Both the position numbers and the translations under genes were made by a program. Of a DNA stretch of 64,000 nucleotides, positions 22,200 to 34,240 are shown one piece after another. The notes beneath the pieces were generated by a model. It had not been told where the DNA came from. It did not search any database and saw only the letters and a list, made by a program, of their open reading frames with translations. Origin of the DNA: Laetiporus sulphureus 93-53 (lineage: Eukaryota > Basidiomycota > Agaricomycetes > Polyporales > Laetiporaceae); contig NW_024468584.1 in NCBI RefSeq assembly GCF_001632365.1, positions 1 through 64,000 of the forward strand, given 5' to 3'. Positions within the stretch are counted from its first letter, which is position 1. Every line of letters starts with the position of its first letter.

Positions 22200-23130
22200 A
22201 CGGTACGGGCGTATTTCTTGCGACCGAATCCTCCTTGTTCCTTCCGCAAATGGACCTTAGATGCCGAGATAGGCTGATGCCAAGGAGGGACGACGACGTT
22301 GATCTGACGTGTACCCGCGAAGAAATTGTTATCTTCGCACCATCATTTCCGCCAATTACTTCGTGGATGACAGTGGCTTTGAGGAGGACGATCATGCCAA
22401 AAACACGTCGTTCATATTCCTTGGGGGAAGTCATCTTGCCTTTGATACCCATATGCAGGGGTGGGATGGCCTATATATTGGCCCGTGTCGATGAGCTTTT
22501 GAAGAGCTTCCTTACCTGTTTTGCAGTGATAAACAAGACAGGTAAAGAAGCTCTTCAAAAGCCCGCTCGATGCCGTGATGAACCATCACAGCATCGATGG
22601 CCAGTGATGAAGTGCGAACGGGCTGTCAACTATCAAATGCATGAGCGCGGAGTTGTCGTTTAGTGAGAACTTACAGTCCGAATAGTCATTGTTTCGGAGG
22701 TGGCCGTACGACTGTCACCGTCATCATCGTCGTCGTCGTCCTCAGCATAAGCTTGTTTGTTCTGTGCACGATCAACGGTAAGAAATGAGCGCAGGAATCA
22801 ATACACCAACATACCTCATAGAGAGCGTGGCAGATTGGTGCACCGTGTTTGATAGCTACTCGAGGTGTTCGTGCTGCTCATCGAAGCACCTGGTGTCTTC
22901 CGGGAGTTCTGGATTTTCTTAAAGCCAGCGATGATATCGTCCCGAAGAGCGACCGCGCGTTCCGCGTTTCTCGTTGGTGCGATGATCCGTGCACGCGCCC
23001 TGGTGTTGTGGATCGGCTCGTTCCAGTTGTTCCACCCTCCGCATACATAGTATGTGTGCGGAGGTCACGGTTGGAACATACAGCCACGAGTTGGCCTCGT
23101 CCATCTTACCGAGAACAAGGTTGTGGTGGG
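22200..23130 (-). pseudogene. Unresolved gene or gene remnant
   Basis: Several coding-like pieces lie in order on the minus strand: CGGWNNWNEPIHNTRARARI and ALRDDIIAGFKKIQNSRKTP near 23050-22900; KHGAPICHALYE, an intron at about 22806-22755, ENKQAYA and a seven-Asp run ending in a GTAAGT donor near 22680; LQKLIDTGQYIGHPTPAYGY near 22500; and PKEYERRVFGMIVLLKATVI with HE near 22410-22360, then a possible GTAATT intron and LRKEQGGFGRKKYARTVV near 22200. HE after a hydrophobic helix recalls a metallopeptidase HExxH start, but the second His is not visible. Phases between the pieces do not join cleanly. I do not recognise the family; it may be broken. Confidence 0.3.
22495..22562. repeat. Inverted repeat, 25-bp arms
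   Basis: Left arm 22495-22519 (GCTTTTGAAGAGCTTCCTTA...) pairs with right arm 22538-22562 with one mismatch and an 18-nt loop. It falls inside the unresolved minus-strand gene, where both arms read as plausible coding. Confidence 0.8.
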
Positions 23131-23557
23131 AGAAAATGAAAGAAGGCATTTATAGAGAATAGAAGTGTACATGTAAATTCCTCGTTGAATGATCGTAGCA
23201 GTTTATACGGAGACTAGGTACAACGCCCTCGGAATTCGCCTGAACCGTACATGTGCCAGTGTGACGGACGCGTCGCGACGTAGCGAATGGGAGGCTAGCT
23301 CGTAATTATGTGAGTAATCTGGCAATTGAGCCCAATTGCAATCAAAGTCGAACGGAAGTAATTGTTCGCGGAAAGAAAATTACGTTGCTTGGGCACTGAA
23401 TACATGTACGTTCGAAGGGAGTCGACTACCCGACTTCGAGGCAAGCGTGGACACCCCGCCCTGACAAATTCCAGTCATCTGGTCCATATCATACAATCCG
23501 ATGCTACGCCAATTATCAGCGGATTATGCCTTGCACCGCGCGTTAGGTATCCTCGTC

Positions 23558-25689
23558 TCAATCCGTCGCTACCACAGGAACAGGAGCGAGCTTCACTTGC
23601 GCGAGGGCGTTTGCGAGTTCCCCATTGTCCGCGCGCGACCCAGCTTCCGACTCGGACGAGCTCATTGACACGTCGTCGAGATGGATGACGGAGTGATCCT
23701 GCGAACGCATGTAAATCAGTGGGCAGGTCTAGGGAGCGAACTCTCAAAGCATACCTCGTCCACGTGTTCCTACGCGAATGACACGATAAGCCTTCACAGT
23801 GGAGACGATATAGGTAGACGGGCGACGCACCTTCTCGGACTCCTCCAGAAGCTCCATCAAGTTCTGTCCGCCGACTTTCGAGCCATGCTGGTGCGCCAAC
23901 GTCGACATGCGCTTCATCGCCATCATCGAGAACACGGCCTTGCGGACTGCGCAGCAAAGGCCCATCGTCAGCTCCACACCGGAACATAAGGCGAGCGCTG
24001 GAACGCACATGTCTTCCGCGCGTCGAAGTGCTTCTTGACGTGCGGCAGCAAGTCTGTCATGCCGCCGTCTGGATTCTCCGGGTCGGGCACGTAGTGCGGC
24101 TCTTTCGACGCGAGCCATCCGTGCTGCAGCGCCTCTTCTGCTGTAGGCCGCGAGCCGGGATCAATTGTCAGGCACGATGACACAAAGTCTTTCGCTGTCT
24201 CCGAGACGTTCGCCCAGTACTCTGCTGCAACAGCATCGGCATATGCAATCTCTTATACGACGTTGAGGGAAGCCCACCTGGCTCGAACTTGTAGTCACCC
24301 GCAAGAATCGCCTCCATTTCTTGCTGCTGCGTTTCACGGTCGAATGGGGTATAGCCTGGTCCGTGTATGAGTTTCCGAGTTGGCTCAGGATGGAGTATCG
24401 CTCACCGCAGAGTAGGAAGTAGGTGATGACACCCATTGCCCAGATATCGACGGGCTTGCCATGTCCAGCTGAGATAAAGTGTGAATGTTGTGCGTACACA
24501 AAGGGGACGGGAACGAATGCTCACTTTTCTTGAAGATCTCTGGAGCCATGTACTGGAGACATTCGGTCAGGACATCGATGCAAGTGATCAAGATAATCAC
24601 ACTCACTCCCGGCGTCCCACACACTTCAGTCAGAAGGTTGTCATCCATGATTCGGCTCAGACCGAAGTCTGCAATCATGACGTCCGCATCCTCAGCTTTC
24701 GTGCGGAAGATAAGGTTCTCCGGTTTAAGGTCTACCGGCTGCATGTCAGACGATGTGAACATTCACTAGCAACGATGTTACGTGCCTCGATGCACGATCT
24801 CACAGTCGTGGAGATACTTGACGGCTCCCAAGATTGTCCTGATCAGCTCCGCGGCATCGCTGTGAAGGTGTAATCAGACAATAGCTGGGGGATCATAACA
24901 TGCCACGCACGCTTCGTAGTAGTTGCCTTTAGCACATATCCGGTCAAACAGCTCGCCTCCCGTGCAAAGGTCGAAGATAAGATAGAGGTTGTGCGCAGTC
25001 TGAAGAACGTTGGATGTACGATCAGTACCTGATAAGAGTTAACCCCTTCCCCTCCCCGCCCCCTGGAACATACCTCGAAGTAGTCGTGTAGTGTGACGAT
25101 GTTCCGGTGGCCCTTGGAGATCTTCTTCAACACAGCGATCTCGTTGCGAACCTGGCAGTCTGGCTGATCAGTCACTGCGTCGCAAGATCGTGAAGATCAT
25201 AGACATGAAGTGATCATGCAGCGCAGCAGCATGGATATTGCTGTTTCCATCCGTTACGATCAGGCTGCTTAACCAGCATCGCCGACCATACGGACAAAGG
25301 AGGATTATTCCTCCGTCAACCATGATCGCCCCGATATGCCTTCACGATCCTGATGTGCATGGATGTCTTCGTTCTGTTGAAAGCAGAGAGGTGGAATGGG
25401 GAGCAAGTGGACAGTAACGCCAGTGGCAAATGGCGCGTAGAGCAGACGGGGGGTCTGCAGAATTTTACTCACCATGTACTCCCGTCCCTCCATCAGCTTC
25501 TTGTTAATAACCTTGCATGCGTAGTATTTGCCCGTCTTGATGTGGACGGCTTCCTTGACAATCGCATATGTCCCGCTACCCAGTGTCTTCCCTGTCCGAT
25601 ACTGCAGGAGTCATCAGCCACAATCGCGCGGATTGGTGTTGGTGTTGTGTAGGTCTGACCTGGCATGGTACCGTTGCTGGCTGGACCAT
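23558..25689 (-). CDS. Ca2+/calmodulin-dependent protein kinase, CaMKI type
   Basis: A Ser/Thr kinase transducing Ca2+/calmodulin signals. Twelve exons: 25689-25660, 25601-25473, 25151-25074, 24999-24911, 24859-24786, 24731-24607, 24552-24525, 24468-24406, 24355-24278, 24224-24009, 23946-23831, 23698-23558; 388 aa, all phases consistent. Seen: the Gly-rich loop (LGSGTYAIV, about 17-25), catalytic Lys40 (YYACKVINKK), HRDLKPEN at about 132-139, DFG at about 155, CGTPGYMAPE, WAMGVITYFLL, then the regulatory tail HVKKHFDARKT, FRKAVFSMMAMKRMSTLA. Intron 5 is GC-AG and splits the HRD codon for Asp. The intron between exons 2 and 3 is about 320 nt, long for this locus. The frame is open upstream to an ATG at 26085 (MGAQLSAQRRRR) that would suit N-myristoylation, so an extended isoform is possible. 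Its 3' end is duplicated at 21180-21875. Confidence 0.88.
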
Positions 25690-26085
25690 CTTGTTGGACT
25701 TCGTAGAGGTGACAGACTGTCTGCGCTGCTCGATAAACGACAGAGCAGAAGATAGAGCGACAGGAACGAGTAAGCGACGGGTATAGGGGACCGAACGCAG
25801 AGGCAGGGGTAAGATAAATATATGTGCGTTTCTCACATCAGTAAAACGCACCGCTTTGGCCCCGTTAGTAGCGTCGGGCTGTGCCGACGCACCCTGCTCT
25901 TTTTCCTCGTTCTGCTCTGATATCTCCCTTTCTTCCTTCTGCGCACCGCCTTTTGCGTGCGACCACAGCTTGCTCGAGCGCACTGCTGTGCGGCTTTCCC
26001 GCGAACTCCTGGACGGGGTAACTTCTGATGACTGGTCGCTGTGGGGGACGCGGCGCCTCCGTTGCGCGCTGAGTTGAGCACCCAT

Positions 26086-28920
26086 GTGTGATGCAGCGAA
26101 GGGAGAGATAGGGTATGAAGTGGAGATATGTTGCTGTCTCTCCGAAGTCCTGGTGGTCTTAAATATACTCGACGCCACGCCCACTGTGCACGCTTCGGTC
26201 ATCAATTAGTCAAAACGCTGGGGCTCCGTTGCTGTGCTTCAATGCCAAACAGAGAAGCGATGCCTATTACTTCATAGGGCGGATTCTGTCGGCAAAGCAG
26301 CTGCTCAGAAGGAAGCGGGGTTGGCATGTTCGCGCACCCGACTGGCGCATTGGTTGAAACTATCTCTCTAGATATCACTACGCGGCGGCCACGCATGTGG
26401 TATTCGGCCATGAGGGTATCGCGCAGTGGCTCAGAAGCAGCTCTCCGTTGACTGATAAGTCCCTTCTACGCGAGTCCATGCAAGTTCCGCCCATTCAGCG
26501 ACATACACATGTATGCCAGCACCTCCTTTGGCGCAGAGCTTTGTGGAGTGACCGCAGGTGAGCAGTGCAGTTTTCCAGGCATCTATCAATGCTACGACAC
26601 CGCGCACAGCAAGTTGTTACACTAGTACAACTCTGTCACAGGTGTTTCCCCCCTGCCCTCGTATCTTTGTCGCTTCATATCCGGATCCACAGGCGACGGA
26701 AGTGCCTTCCTGTCGAACACTTCTGCATAGCGCAGTGGCGTATCACGTCCACGTATCAGCGTTTGTGGTCTCGCTTTGACTCGCTGACTTAGTATCGCGC
26801 AGCCGCCAATTCCATGTTGAAGTGCCACTGTTATTCCTCCAAGAATCGAAGAATTTGCTCATCGTGGCCGTATCTAGTCAGAGCAGCCTTGTCCAGCCAC
26901 GTCTTGTCTCCCTACTTCAGCTTCCTGCCGTATCCAAGTTTCAATTGTATGTCGGACGATTCACACCGCCGCTCAGACAGCGGAACACAATTGAAACTCT
27001 AGAAATGATATGAACGAGTAGCTGGCAGCTGCAGTCTGCTTCTATCATGGAAGCTGTTCCTTGCATCCTGGCACAGAAGACGCCGAAGGTGCTGTTGCTC
27101 GCTACGCATCTGCTGCGGCTTCGATTATGTTGCAATGCTTCGGAACCTCTTCTACAACAAACATGGCTAAGCCTTCTACGGGTGCAATTCATCATGGATG
27201 CTGCGCGGGTCCCGCACTGGCGCTAAATGCTCCATTCTATGTTTCATGGATGTTGGGTACTGCACGTCGACAGTATAGGTCGCTGTTCATGCTCGCATAT
27301 ACGTACTGTCGCATCCCTTCGGTTGACCTCGCGCTCGCTCAAGCATCCGTATGAACCATCATCTACACATTGCTCAGTGGCCGGTACGTCAATCCCAGAG
27401 GTATGCTCGCCAACGTTTCAAGCAGTAACAGTGAGCCTACCTGTCACCTCGTCAAACGCATATGATATTCTCTTATGACGAAAAGGAGACCACGTAGATT
27501 GTACTATCATCTATGGTGTGTTCGCAATCGCGCCACCAAACATTCTGAAGAGCTCTTCAAGATAATTCAAGTCAATGTTTTCTATTATGACGACCTCGTT
27601 CTCAGTGTGCAAGTCATGCGCTATCAGATTCCTTACAACCTTGATAATCATGTGCTATTACATTTGGCACTATAATATCGCGTCACCCTGCGCTATTGCG
27701 AGAGACACTCATTACGATTGCGCATATTCATGGTGGACTGACGGCGGCGGAATGCTGCTTGGTAGGTCTATTATTAGATCATATAGACACTTTACTGAGG
27801 ACTCCATGTAGGCAATGATCGCACACATGAGACGTGTATGTCGTCAGTCGGTGCCTGCGTGCCGTCGGGTGCACTTTCTTGGCTCGCAATGGCAGGGCCG
27901 ACAACCAACTCTACCAAGAACACAACCCATACCGTCGTCGGGAGGCCTTTCCTGTATGTGTGGGCTTGATCTCAGCCTTATTGCACTATCATTCTGATGA
28001 CTTAGTTAATGTGCTGGTTCGCCCAGGATGTACGGCACGATGCTTGCTCAGACGGCTTCCTATTAGAGCAACCGCTGAGGGACTGACTAGATTGAAAGCC
28101 TCTGCGAGACAAGAAGTGAAGTATTGTTGTTCTACTACTACTGAAATGTGTTATTCCCTCAGGTATTTCTCCTGTCGTACGTCTCGTTCCTTCCCAACAT
28201 AGCGAGAGGGCTCTGCTCGGCTTAACAACTCAGTATGCTGGCTGCTATCAAGGTCTCGCAGAGGGGCACGTGTGTGCCCACCGTCATAGTAAGAGATACG
28301 ACCACACTCTGCATTGTTTGCAGGCTAGTGCTTATTGTATTCGGCCCTGCTTCACGGTCTGTCATCGGTTCGCTGGTCACCGTAGTGTTGTTGAACAAGT
28401 CATCTGCGATATCAGTTTCCATCCGTGCAAGCAGACACATATGTGGGCCGCACTTCTTCGATCAGAATCTGAAAGTATTTCGAATGGATCACCCACTAGA
28501 GCTTTAAGTCCAGAGGAGACAGTGATGGATCCCCGCGACCATTATCGCCTCCTCTCCGGCAATGTTGTCGTTAGGTCATTGGCCGTCTCATTCCCATGAG
28601 TCATCCACATGCTGTCTCGCATTCATCTATGCCAAGCAAACATATGGCTACAGGACCGAAAGGCGAGGAGGCATGCATGGCCATGCACAGCCACCGAAGC
28701 TGTTAACGTGACAAGGCTGTGGCGTCGCGCGCTCCGGACGAGCGCTTGTGAGTGAGTGCGCTTGTCCACGCCCGGTGAGTTCCACAGTGACATACCAGGT
28801 GCATTCTTACAAACGACGGTTCTATTACTAAACATGAGTTGATTTTGCGAGAAGGCTGAGCGAAATGATCTGGTATGGAATGGAAAGTCTAGGTAATACA
28901 CAATACAATACAGTGGGCGA
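26086..28920. other. Gene-poor stretch
   Basis: About 2.8 kb with only short frames on both strands and no assembled exon chain. Composition is more balanced than in the flanking GC-rich genes. Nothing recognised. Confidence 0.45.
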
Positions 28921-28991
28921 GGAAATGAAGCGGTATACATCTAATCATGCATCAGCTGGATGCATGATTAGATTTATACCACTTCATTTCC
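28921..28991. repeat. Near-perfect 71-nt hairpin
   Basis: The left arm starting GGAAATGAAGCGGTATACAT pairs with the right arm ending CACTTCATTTCC over about 32 bp with two visible mismatches. The loop is only a few bases, around CAGCTGG. There are no flanking genes within 60 bp on the left; the zinc-finger gene ends at 29005. Confidence 0.85.
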
Positions 28992-29004
28992 CGAGAACGA
29001 AAAA

Positions 29005-30094
29005 TCATATCCTTCTACGCTTATACAGCCTCTCATCAACCACCTTGTTGTTTCTCAAGGACTTCAACTCGCCTGGTGTTGATCGCTGACCATTGTCATC
29101 ACTGGTCCAATTCTCCTTGACCTCCTCAACATTGGCATGCTGCCGTGCCTCGTAGGATTGAAGAATAATCCTCGCTTTTGAAGGTGTTGTGGCAAGCAGA
29201 ACAGACCCATTCAATTTTGAGGTGATGATCATTGATGTGCCTCGCCGCTGAGGAGAAAGTGCTCGCCTGGCACCCTGGCCAGTAGCAAGACGAGGCATTA
29301 CGTGTGTGCTTCTTGAAAAGGCGGCGGCGCATATGCAGCATACCAGCATTGTGAGAGCAGTCAGGCCATGGACACTTGATGTCACCACGGTGGTCTACAG
29401 CATATGCCCTTGGCCGATCGGGGACTCCAGTACTTGCAGGAGCGACATTTGTCTTGGTTGAGGGGGGTTGTCGCGACGCAAACGCAGCTCGTTTGCGCTT
29501 CCCAACCCCGACTGCAGATGAGGGAATACTATCCTGCAAATGAGTCTAGTCTCCTTTGATCGCTTGAGGCCTACTCTGCTGCCTGGACTTCCGCTTCCGA
29601 GAAGCTTCGTTGGGACCCTCCACGTCGGATGGGACGTACGATGAGTCCGAGCTGGAAGGTGATCGAGAGGAAGACCTGATAGGAGAGGAGCCGCGAGAAA
29701 GTGCGGAAGGCGAAGCATGAGGTCTGCATGAGCCGGAAGAGCCGCCGCGGCGTATACCACATCCCTGCACTCTCCCCCGCTGACAGTGGCCCGACGCACT
29801 GGGCTGGGCGATGTTGAACAGAGTGGATCCCGCATTGACCTACACAACTAAAGATCAGCATGTCATGCCCTAACATGCCTCCGTTTCGATACTCACTTTC
29901 ATGCAGAAAGTCGTCCGGAGCCTTCTCGTTGCCAGCAACCCTCGCCTGTACCGGCCTGCATATGGTCATGTCGCACCCTAGGGCTTCAGACGGATAAATC
30001 AGCTGCAGTCCATCGATAATACATAGCACATACCTCTGCGATCTGCCACATTCAAGGACAGCCTTGGTGGACTCGTGGAATGCATCTGCAGCAT
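29005..30094 (-). CDS. C2H2-like zinc-finger protein, one apparent frameshift
   Basis: Exons 30094-30034, 29955-29897, 29839-29575 and from 29511 on. The start MLQMHSTSPPRL follows an in-frame TGA, and the phases give NVADRRGRYRRGLLATRRL and NAGSTLFNIAQPSASG. A Ser/Arg-rich disordered region precedes the fingers: GDIKCPWPDCSHNAGMLHMR, RLFKKHTRN, CYWPGCQASTFSSAARHIND, HH and WVCSACHNTFKSED. These have paired Cys and His in C2H2 spacing, suggesting DNA binding in the nucleus. The frame stops at 29126 after GTAACQC. A coding-like continuation in the next frame (HANVEEVKENWTSDDNGQ, ending at 29005) suggests a 1-nt shift or a missed intron. The exon 3 donor GTAGGC is weak. Related to the gene at 33180-34240. 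Confidence 0.55.
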
Positions 30095-33000
30095 GTTGTT
30101 CCTTCACTACATCCACAAGGCTGACAGAACTCGATGCGATGGAGTCATGAGTCGAGGAACTGGTGGAAGGGTGTTGATGCGAGAAGATGAATGGCTCGGT
30201 GGCACGTTTACGGATGGACATCTGCGGTGCCAACCAACCCATGTTCATCCCGAACTGCTTCTCGAGAACGGAGGCGCTGAGTGCAAATCAAGTCAACACC
30301 GAGTCTCGGATGATCTCGAGGATACGCACTATGATGCCCAGTCCGTGAACCCATCTACACACCTCGCTCGCTCATACTCCAAAATCAGCGAGAAATCAAA
30401 GTCTCACACGGACAGCTCCTCTTTGATATTCGAGTCGACTTAGCTAGGTTTTGATTCTGGAGTTGCTGAGCGGAGGAAACCCCAGTAACTGTAGTCCATG
30501 AAGATATCGTTATTTTGCTGACTATTAGGACACAAGTCGATATGCACCTTTCATCACAGAAGGAATCTAATAGCGTGCCGGAGTAATCAGCCCGAGGGAG
30601 GAAGATGTCTTCCTCGTCCACACCATGTTCCCATACCGTGTCACCTAGTTCAGCGAGAACTAGTATTGGATAGCCAACGACCAAGCTTTCGTGCTGTTAG
30701 GCTGGCCCCGATAGGTGGTAAGGGAAATGCAGGCCGTCAAACGACAGAGGAATCAGGTCAGCACTTGTCCGGAGTGGCGCTGAGCCACTCGGCCACTCGG
30801 AGTGGTCGCCCGCCAGCAGCTCGGCCCTGAAGGTCTTTGAATGAGCACCTTATAACGCGTATAAGAGCAAGCGATACGTACGACTGCCCATCATCCGACC
30901 TGGTTGTGCAAGGACAGGCTGCGATGGTACGTTGTCTTTTGCATCGGTGTTCGATTCAGAAGGGACATTAACCTCAAAGCCCACTTCCTCGTCTGCTGTG
31001 ATTGAAGACGCGGATGGTGTTGTCTACCGTGCGATGGATGAATGGGTCGTTACAGTCGTGGTAGTGACAGATAGCGTACTCGGTAATGAAGGCGCCTTTG
31101 TTGTTAACTGGAGTTTTGGCCCCATGACCGCTTTGTGCCAGGCCCGCCGAATTTGATCGCGAGTAGGTAATCGTAGAGGATAGCGAGGTGCGAGCTTGGG
31201 CCATTGCAAAGAGTCTGAAGCGATACGGCAAGTAGAGGGACGAGTCCGGAGAGTGTTTAGCGTGGGAGGCAAAGCAGAAGGAAGATTCACGTCTGCGTAG
31301 GTGAGTACGTGACAGTTGTGGCAGTCAAGAGGGAAACCAGCACTGGGTAGATATAGAGCGAGCGCGGTACGCGTGGGGCGTGCGTTCAACGGGTCAACAG
31401 ATCGCCGAGCCAATCCAATATCACCCGCAGTGGCCCTTGATGAATTGTGTGTGGCACATTGAACACGTTGCCATGTATTTGCTGGCGCGTCGTGGCGTAC
31501 CAATCAACACTCAGATAGGAAGATCCTTGAGCGGTACTTAGCCACCTGAGCCGATGCCTCCGCGCTCAGCCTGTGGCCGCGGGGGGGGGGGGTGGCACCG
31601 CGAAGATGCTAAACGAAATTGCAGTAGGTGGCAACCGGGTACTCTCCGTATTCCTCTGCGCTCAGAACTGCGTCAGTCAGATTCATGAGACGAGCTTTGT
31701 TGAGAAACGAAATCTGCACAGATCCGTGGTCTTAGTAGTCAACAAAGGAGTAATGACGCTCACAGTGCTCTTTTAAACCTGAGGCGATTTTCGAGCCGAT
31801 GACTTGATGGCGAAACGTGTTTTTGAATTAAAAAAGCATACAAGATCTTATATAATATTGGCTGAACACAGGTGGTATTAGCTTCAACGGTTCGCATAGT
31901 CCTCAGCGCCTACCGACCGGTTGCAGTAAGATGTTACCATTGTGTCTGGACATGCGAATGATATCCTAGTGGGAACAAAGGGTGAGCTTTCCATATCAGT
32001 TGAACGGCCGTGATCATCGACACAGACCTGAAGGTATATGCGACGTGGCATTAATACTCCTGCCGCTTACACAAGCTCATAGTTTCTTCACCAAATAGTA
32101 ATGTTGCAATGAGCCGAATTGCGGCTGATGAGAAGGAATTGTGATGAATTGAATATTCGGGTAAGCATTCCACTCACCGTCAACACCGAACTTGAACGCT
32201 TCATCCAGCACGATCTGTTAGTGCGAGACATAGCTATTCACCAGGGATGCTGGCTACAGGTGTCAGAACTGAGAACCCCAACGATAGGTACTTGTTCACA
32301 GCATTCCGTGTCGGTAGTCCACTCTCCTTCGGATGTTGCGAGATACAAGGCATCGGCAAGGCGCTCTGGAGATGTGGCAGCATAACTTAACATGAATGAC
32401 GTACTTCATGCGAGCCAAGTGAGACATTCCAGATGACTGATATCTTGAATGGTGTCGCCGTTGAGCACTGCCAGTTCCAGTTACAGCAGGTTTATTTGAC
32501 AGAAACAAGCCATAGGATATGACCCCGACCAAGTCTCCATCGTCAGGATGAAAAGCGTCCTGTTGATCCTCGAGAACCCGAGAGCAAGCACGAGCTGGTT
32601 GCAATCATGGCCGCGGTGACCGAGACTGGTTGATTCAGGTCCGTGCTACGAGCGCTTGTCCAAGACACCGCGGTCACATGATCGAACGCGTGCAATGTCG
32701 AGCAATCACATCGCTGCTGCACGGTCGCCCCCGCTGATCAGTATATGTTGTCCACGGAATCAATAGGTTATTTTAGGGAAAATAAGAACATACTAAAAGT
32801 TTACTACTTGACTGTTTCGATGCGAATGCCATGAGACATGCTCCCAGGATCTGTTCGATATTCATATACGTCGCGACTCATTGAGACTCCGTGAATGATG
32901 AATCTGGACATCTCATTGCTGGTATAATGTACAACTGGAAAGTTTAGATATTTGTATGCAACAGCATACGAAAGTCCCAAAACCGCATACTTCTCAACGC

Positions 33001-33179
33001 TGAGCTCATGTGAACGTGTGCGGGATATAGTTCATTTCGAGTCCTACTTTACATCGACCGCCCGTTTGTCCAGTACACATACTATCATTACAGAAATTAG
33101 TAGTGTTACGATTATACAGAGAGTATTAAAAACGAAGTGGAAGATGAAGCAAACGAAATATGACGCAGCTAGCATATAA
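30095..33179. other. Intergenic, nothing recognised
   Basis: About 3 kb without a supported gene. A run of twelve G lies at 31581-31592. The part from 31.8 to 33.1 kb is relatively AT-rich. The frame at 31503-31024 (minus) shows no family motif. Confidence 0.45.
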
Positions 33180-34240
33180 CTATTGGGACCGGACGCGTTT
33201 GTTTGGCCTTTTCCGGGCGGATTGATCCAAGTCCTCGTCCAAAACCCGTTTACGACTGGCTTCGGAGGCCTCTAGAGGTCTCAGTGCTTCTTTTGCATCT
33301 CGTAAGCTGCTACGAGCGGACTCGATGTCATCTTCACCTTCGACACCGTCACCAGAGACGCAATAATGCTTCGTCTTGAGGTGTCGCACGAGCGAACCGA
33401 CCCTAGAGAGTAAGAGGTCGCACTTGACTAAGGGACATCTCCACTTAATGCAGAGGCGATCACCATTGGCGTGTCTTTTGAGATTAGAATAGTCACCCTT
33501 TCTCTGACACTCGCCCCACTTGCAGCTATTACCGAGCACATGAGCTGTGCGGATGTGCATCCACACGTTCAGCGGGAGCAAGAACGGGTGCAGGGTGGCA
33601 ATCCAGGAACTACATGGCTCCACTGGCAAGTGATAGAGTCTGTTGTAGCGACGCGTAAGTGGTCGGATATTTTGAGTTTCGAGTCATCTGAGCCGGAGGC
33701 TGTAGGTGAGGACATGATCGATGGATGATCCCGCGAGACAGGTCCTCCGACCAATGCTGAGGAAGGGGATATTCTTAGTGGTTTACGATTCACGGTCCCT
33801 GTCTTCAACAAGCTCTGGGACACGTTGCTTCCTGTGGAAAGTGTGCGCGCCTTGGTCGCCGGCACAGAAGACCACTGTTCATGTTCCCGCTTCGGAGCGG
33901 AATGAATAGCTGGCTGGATGATGAATGGTACATCTGAAGGTGTCATATGAGCAGATTTTTGTGAGCCAGACCGAGATAGAAGAATGCTGTTGGAAAGAAG
34001 AGCCGCACCTGCTGAGAAGGTAGCGCCAGGCAGCAGGGACTCACCACCGGATGTTACGTCCTTGAAATCATTCCCGCTGATAACAGCAGTAGATACATAG
34101 CCACCTGCATTCAATGACGCAGCCATGAGTGACTTTCTACGTATCTCTACAAGATGAATAATGTCTAAAAGTAGCTCGTATAGATTGGATGCATGCGACA
34201 TACACGGAAGTTGATCCATAGGCAAAGCTGGTGGATGCAT
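33180..34240 (-). CDS. C2H2-like zinc-finger protein, second copy, frame broken
   Basis: The upstream frame (34240-33569) holds an N-terminal segment (LYELLLDIIHLVEIRRKSLM), a Ser-rich linker and the first finger half (TDSITCQWSH). It stops just after PCTRSCSR. The next frame carries LPLNVWMHIRTAHVLG, CKWGECQRKGDYSNLKRHAN, CIKWRCPLVKCDLL, LVRHLKTKHY and a basic tail (RKRPNKRVRSQ) to 33180. The finger content spans the break, so one protein was intended. The two frames differ by one base near 33580-33600 and no good intron resolves it. The layout resembles the gene at 29005-30094. Probably a transcription-factor-like gene that is recently damaged, or a base-calling error. Confidence 0.55.

Noticed and set aside
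22720..22742. GTC/GAC trinucleotide run as a stand-alone microsatellite
   Set aside because: Better explained as the seven-Asp codon run of a minus-strand exon with a following GTAAGT donor.
31581..31592. Run of twelve G as a G-quadruplex or slippage locus
   Set aside because: A single homopolymer outside any gene; possible sequencing artefact and no supporting structure.
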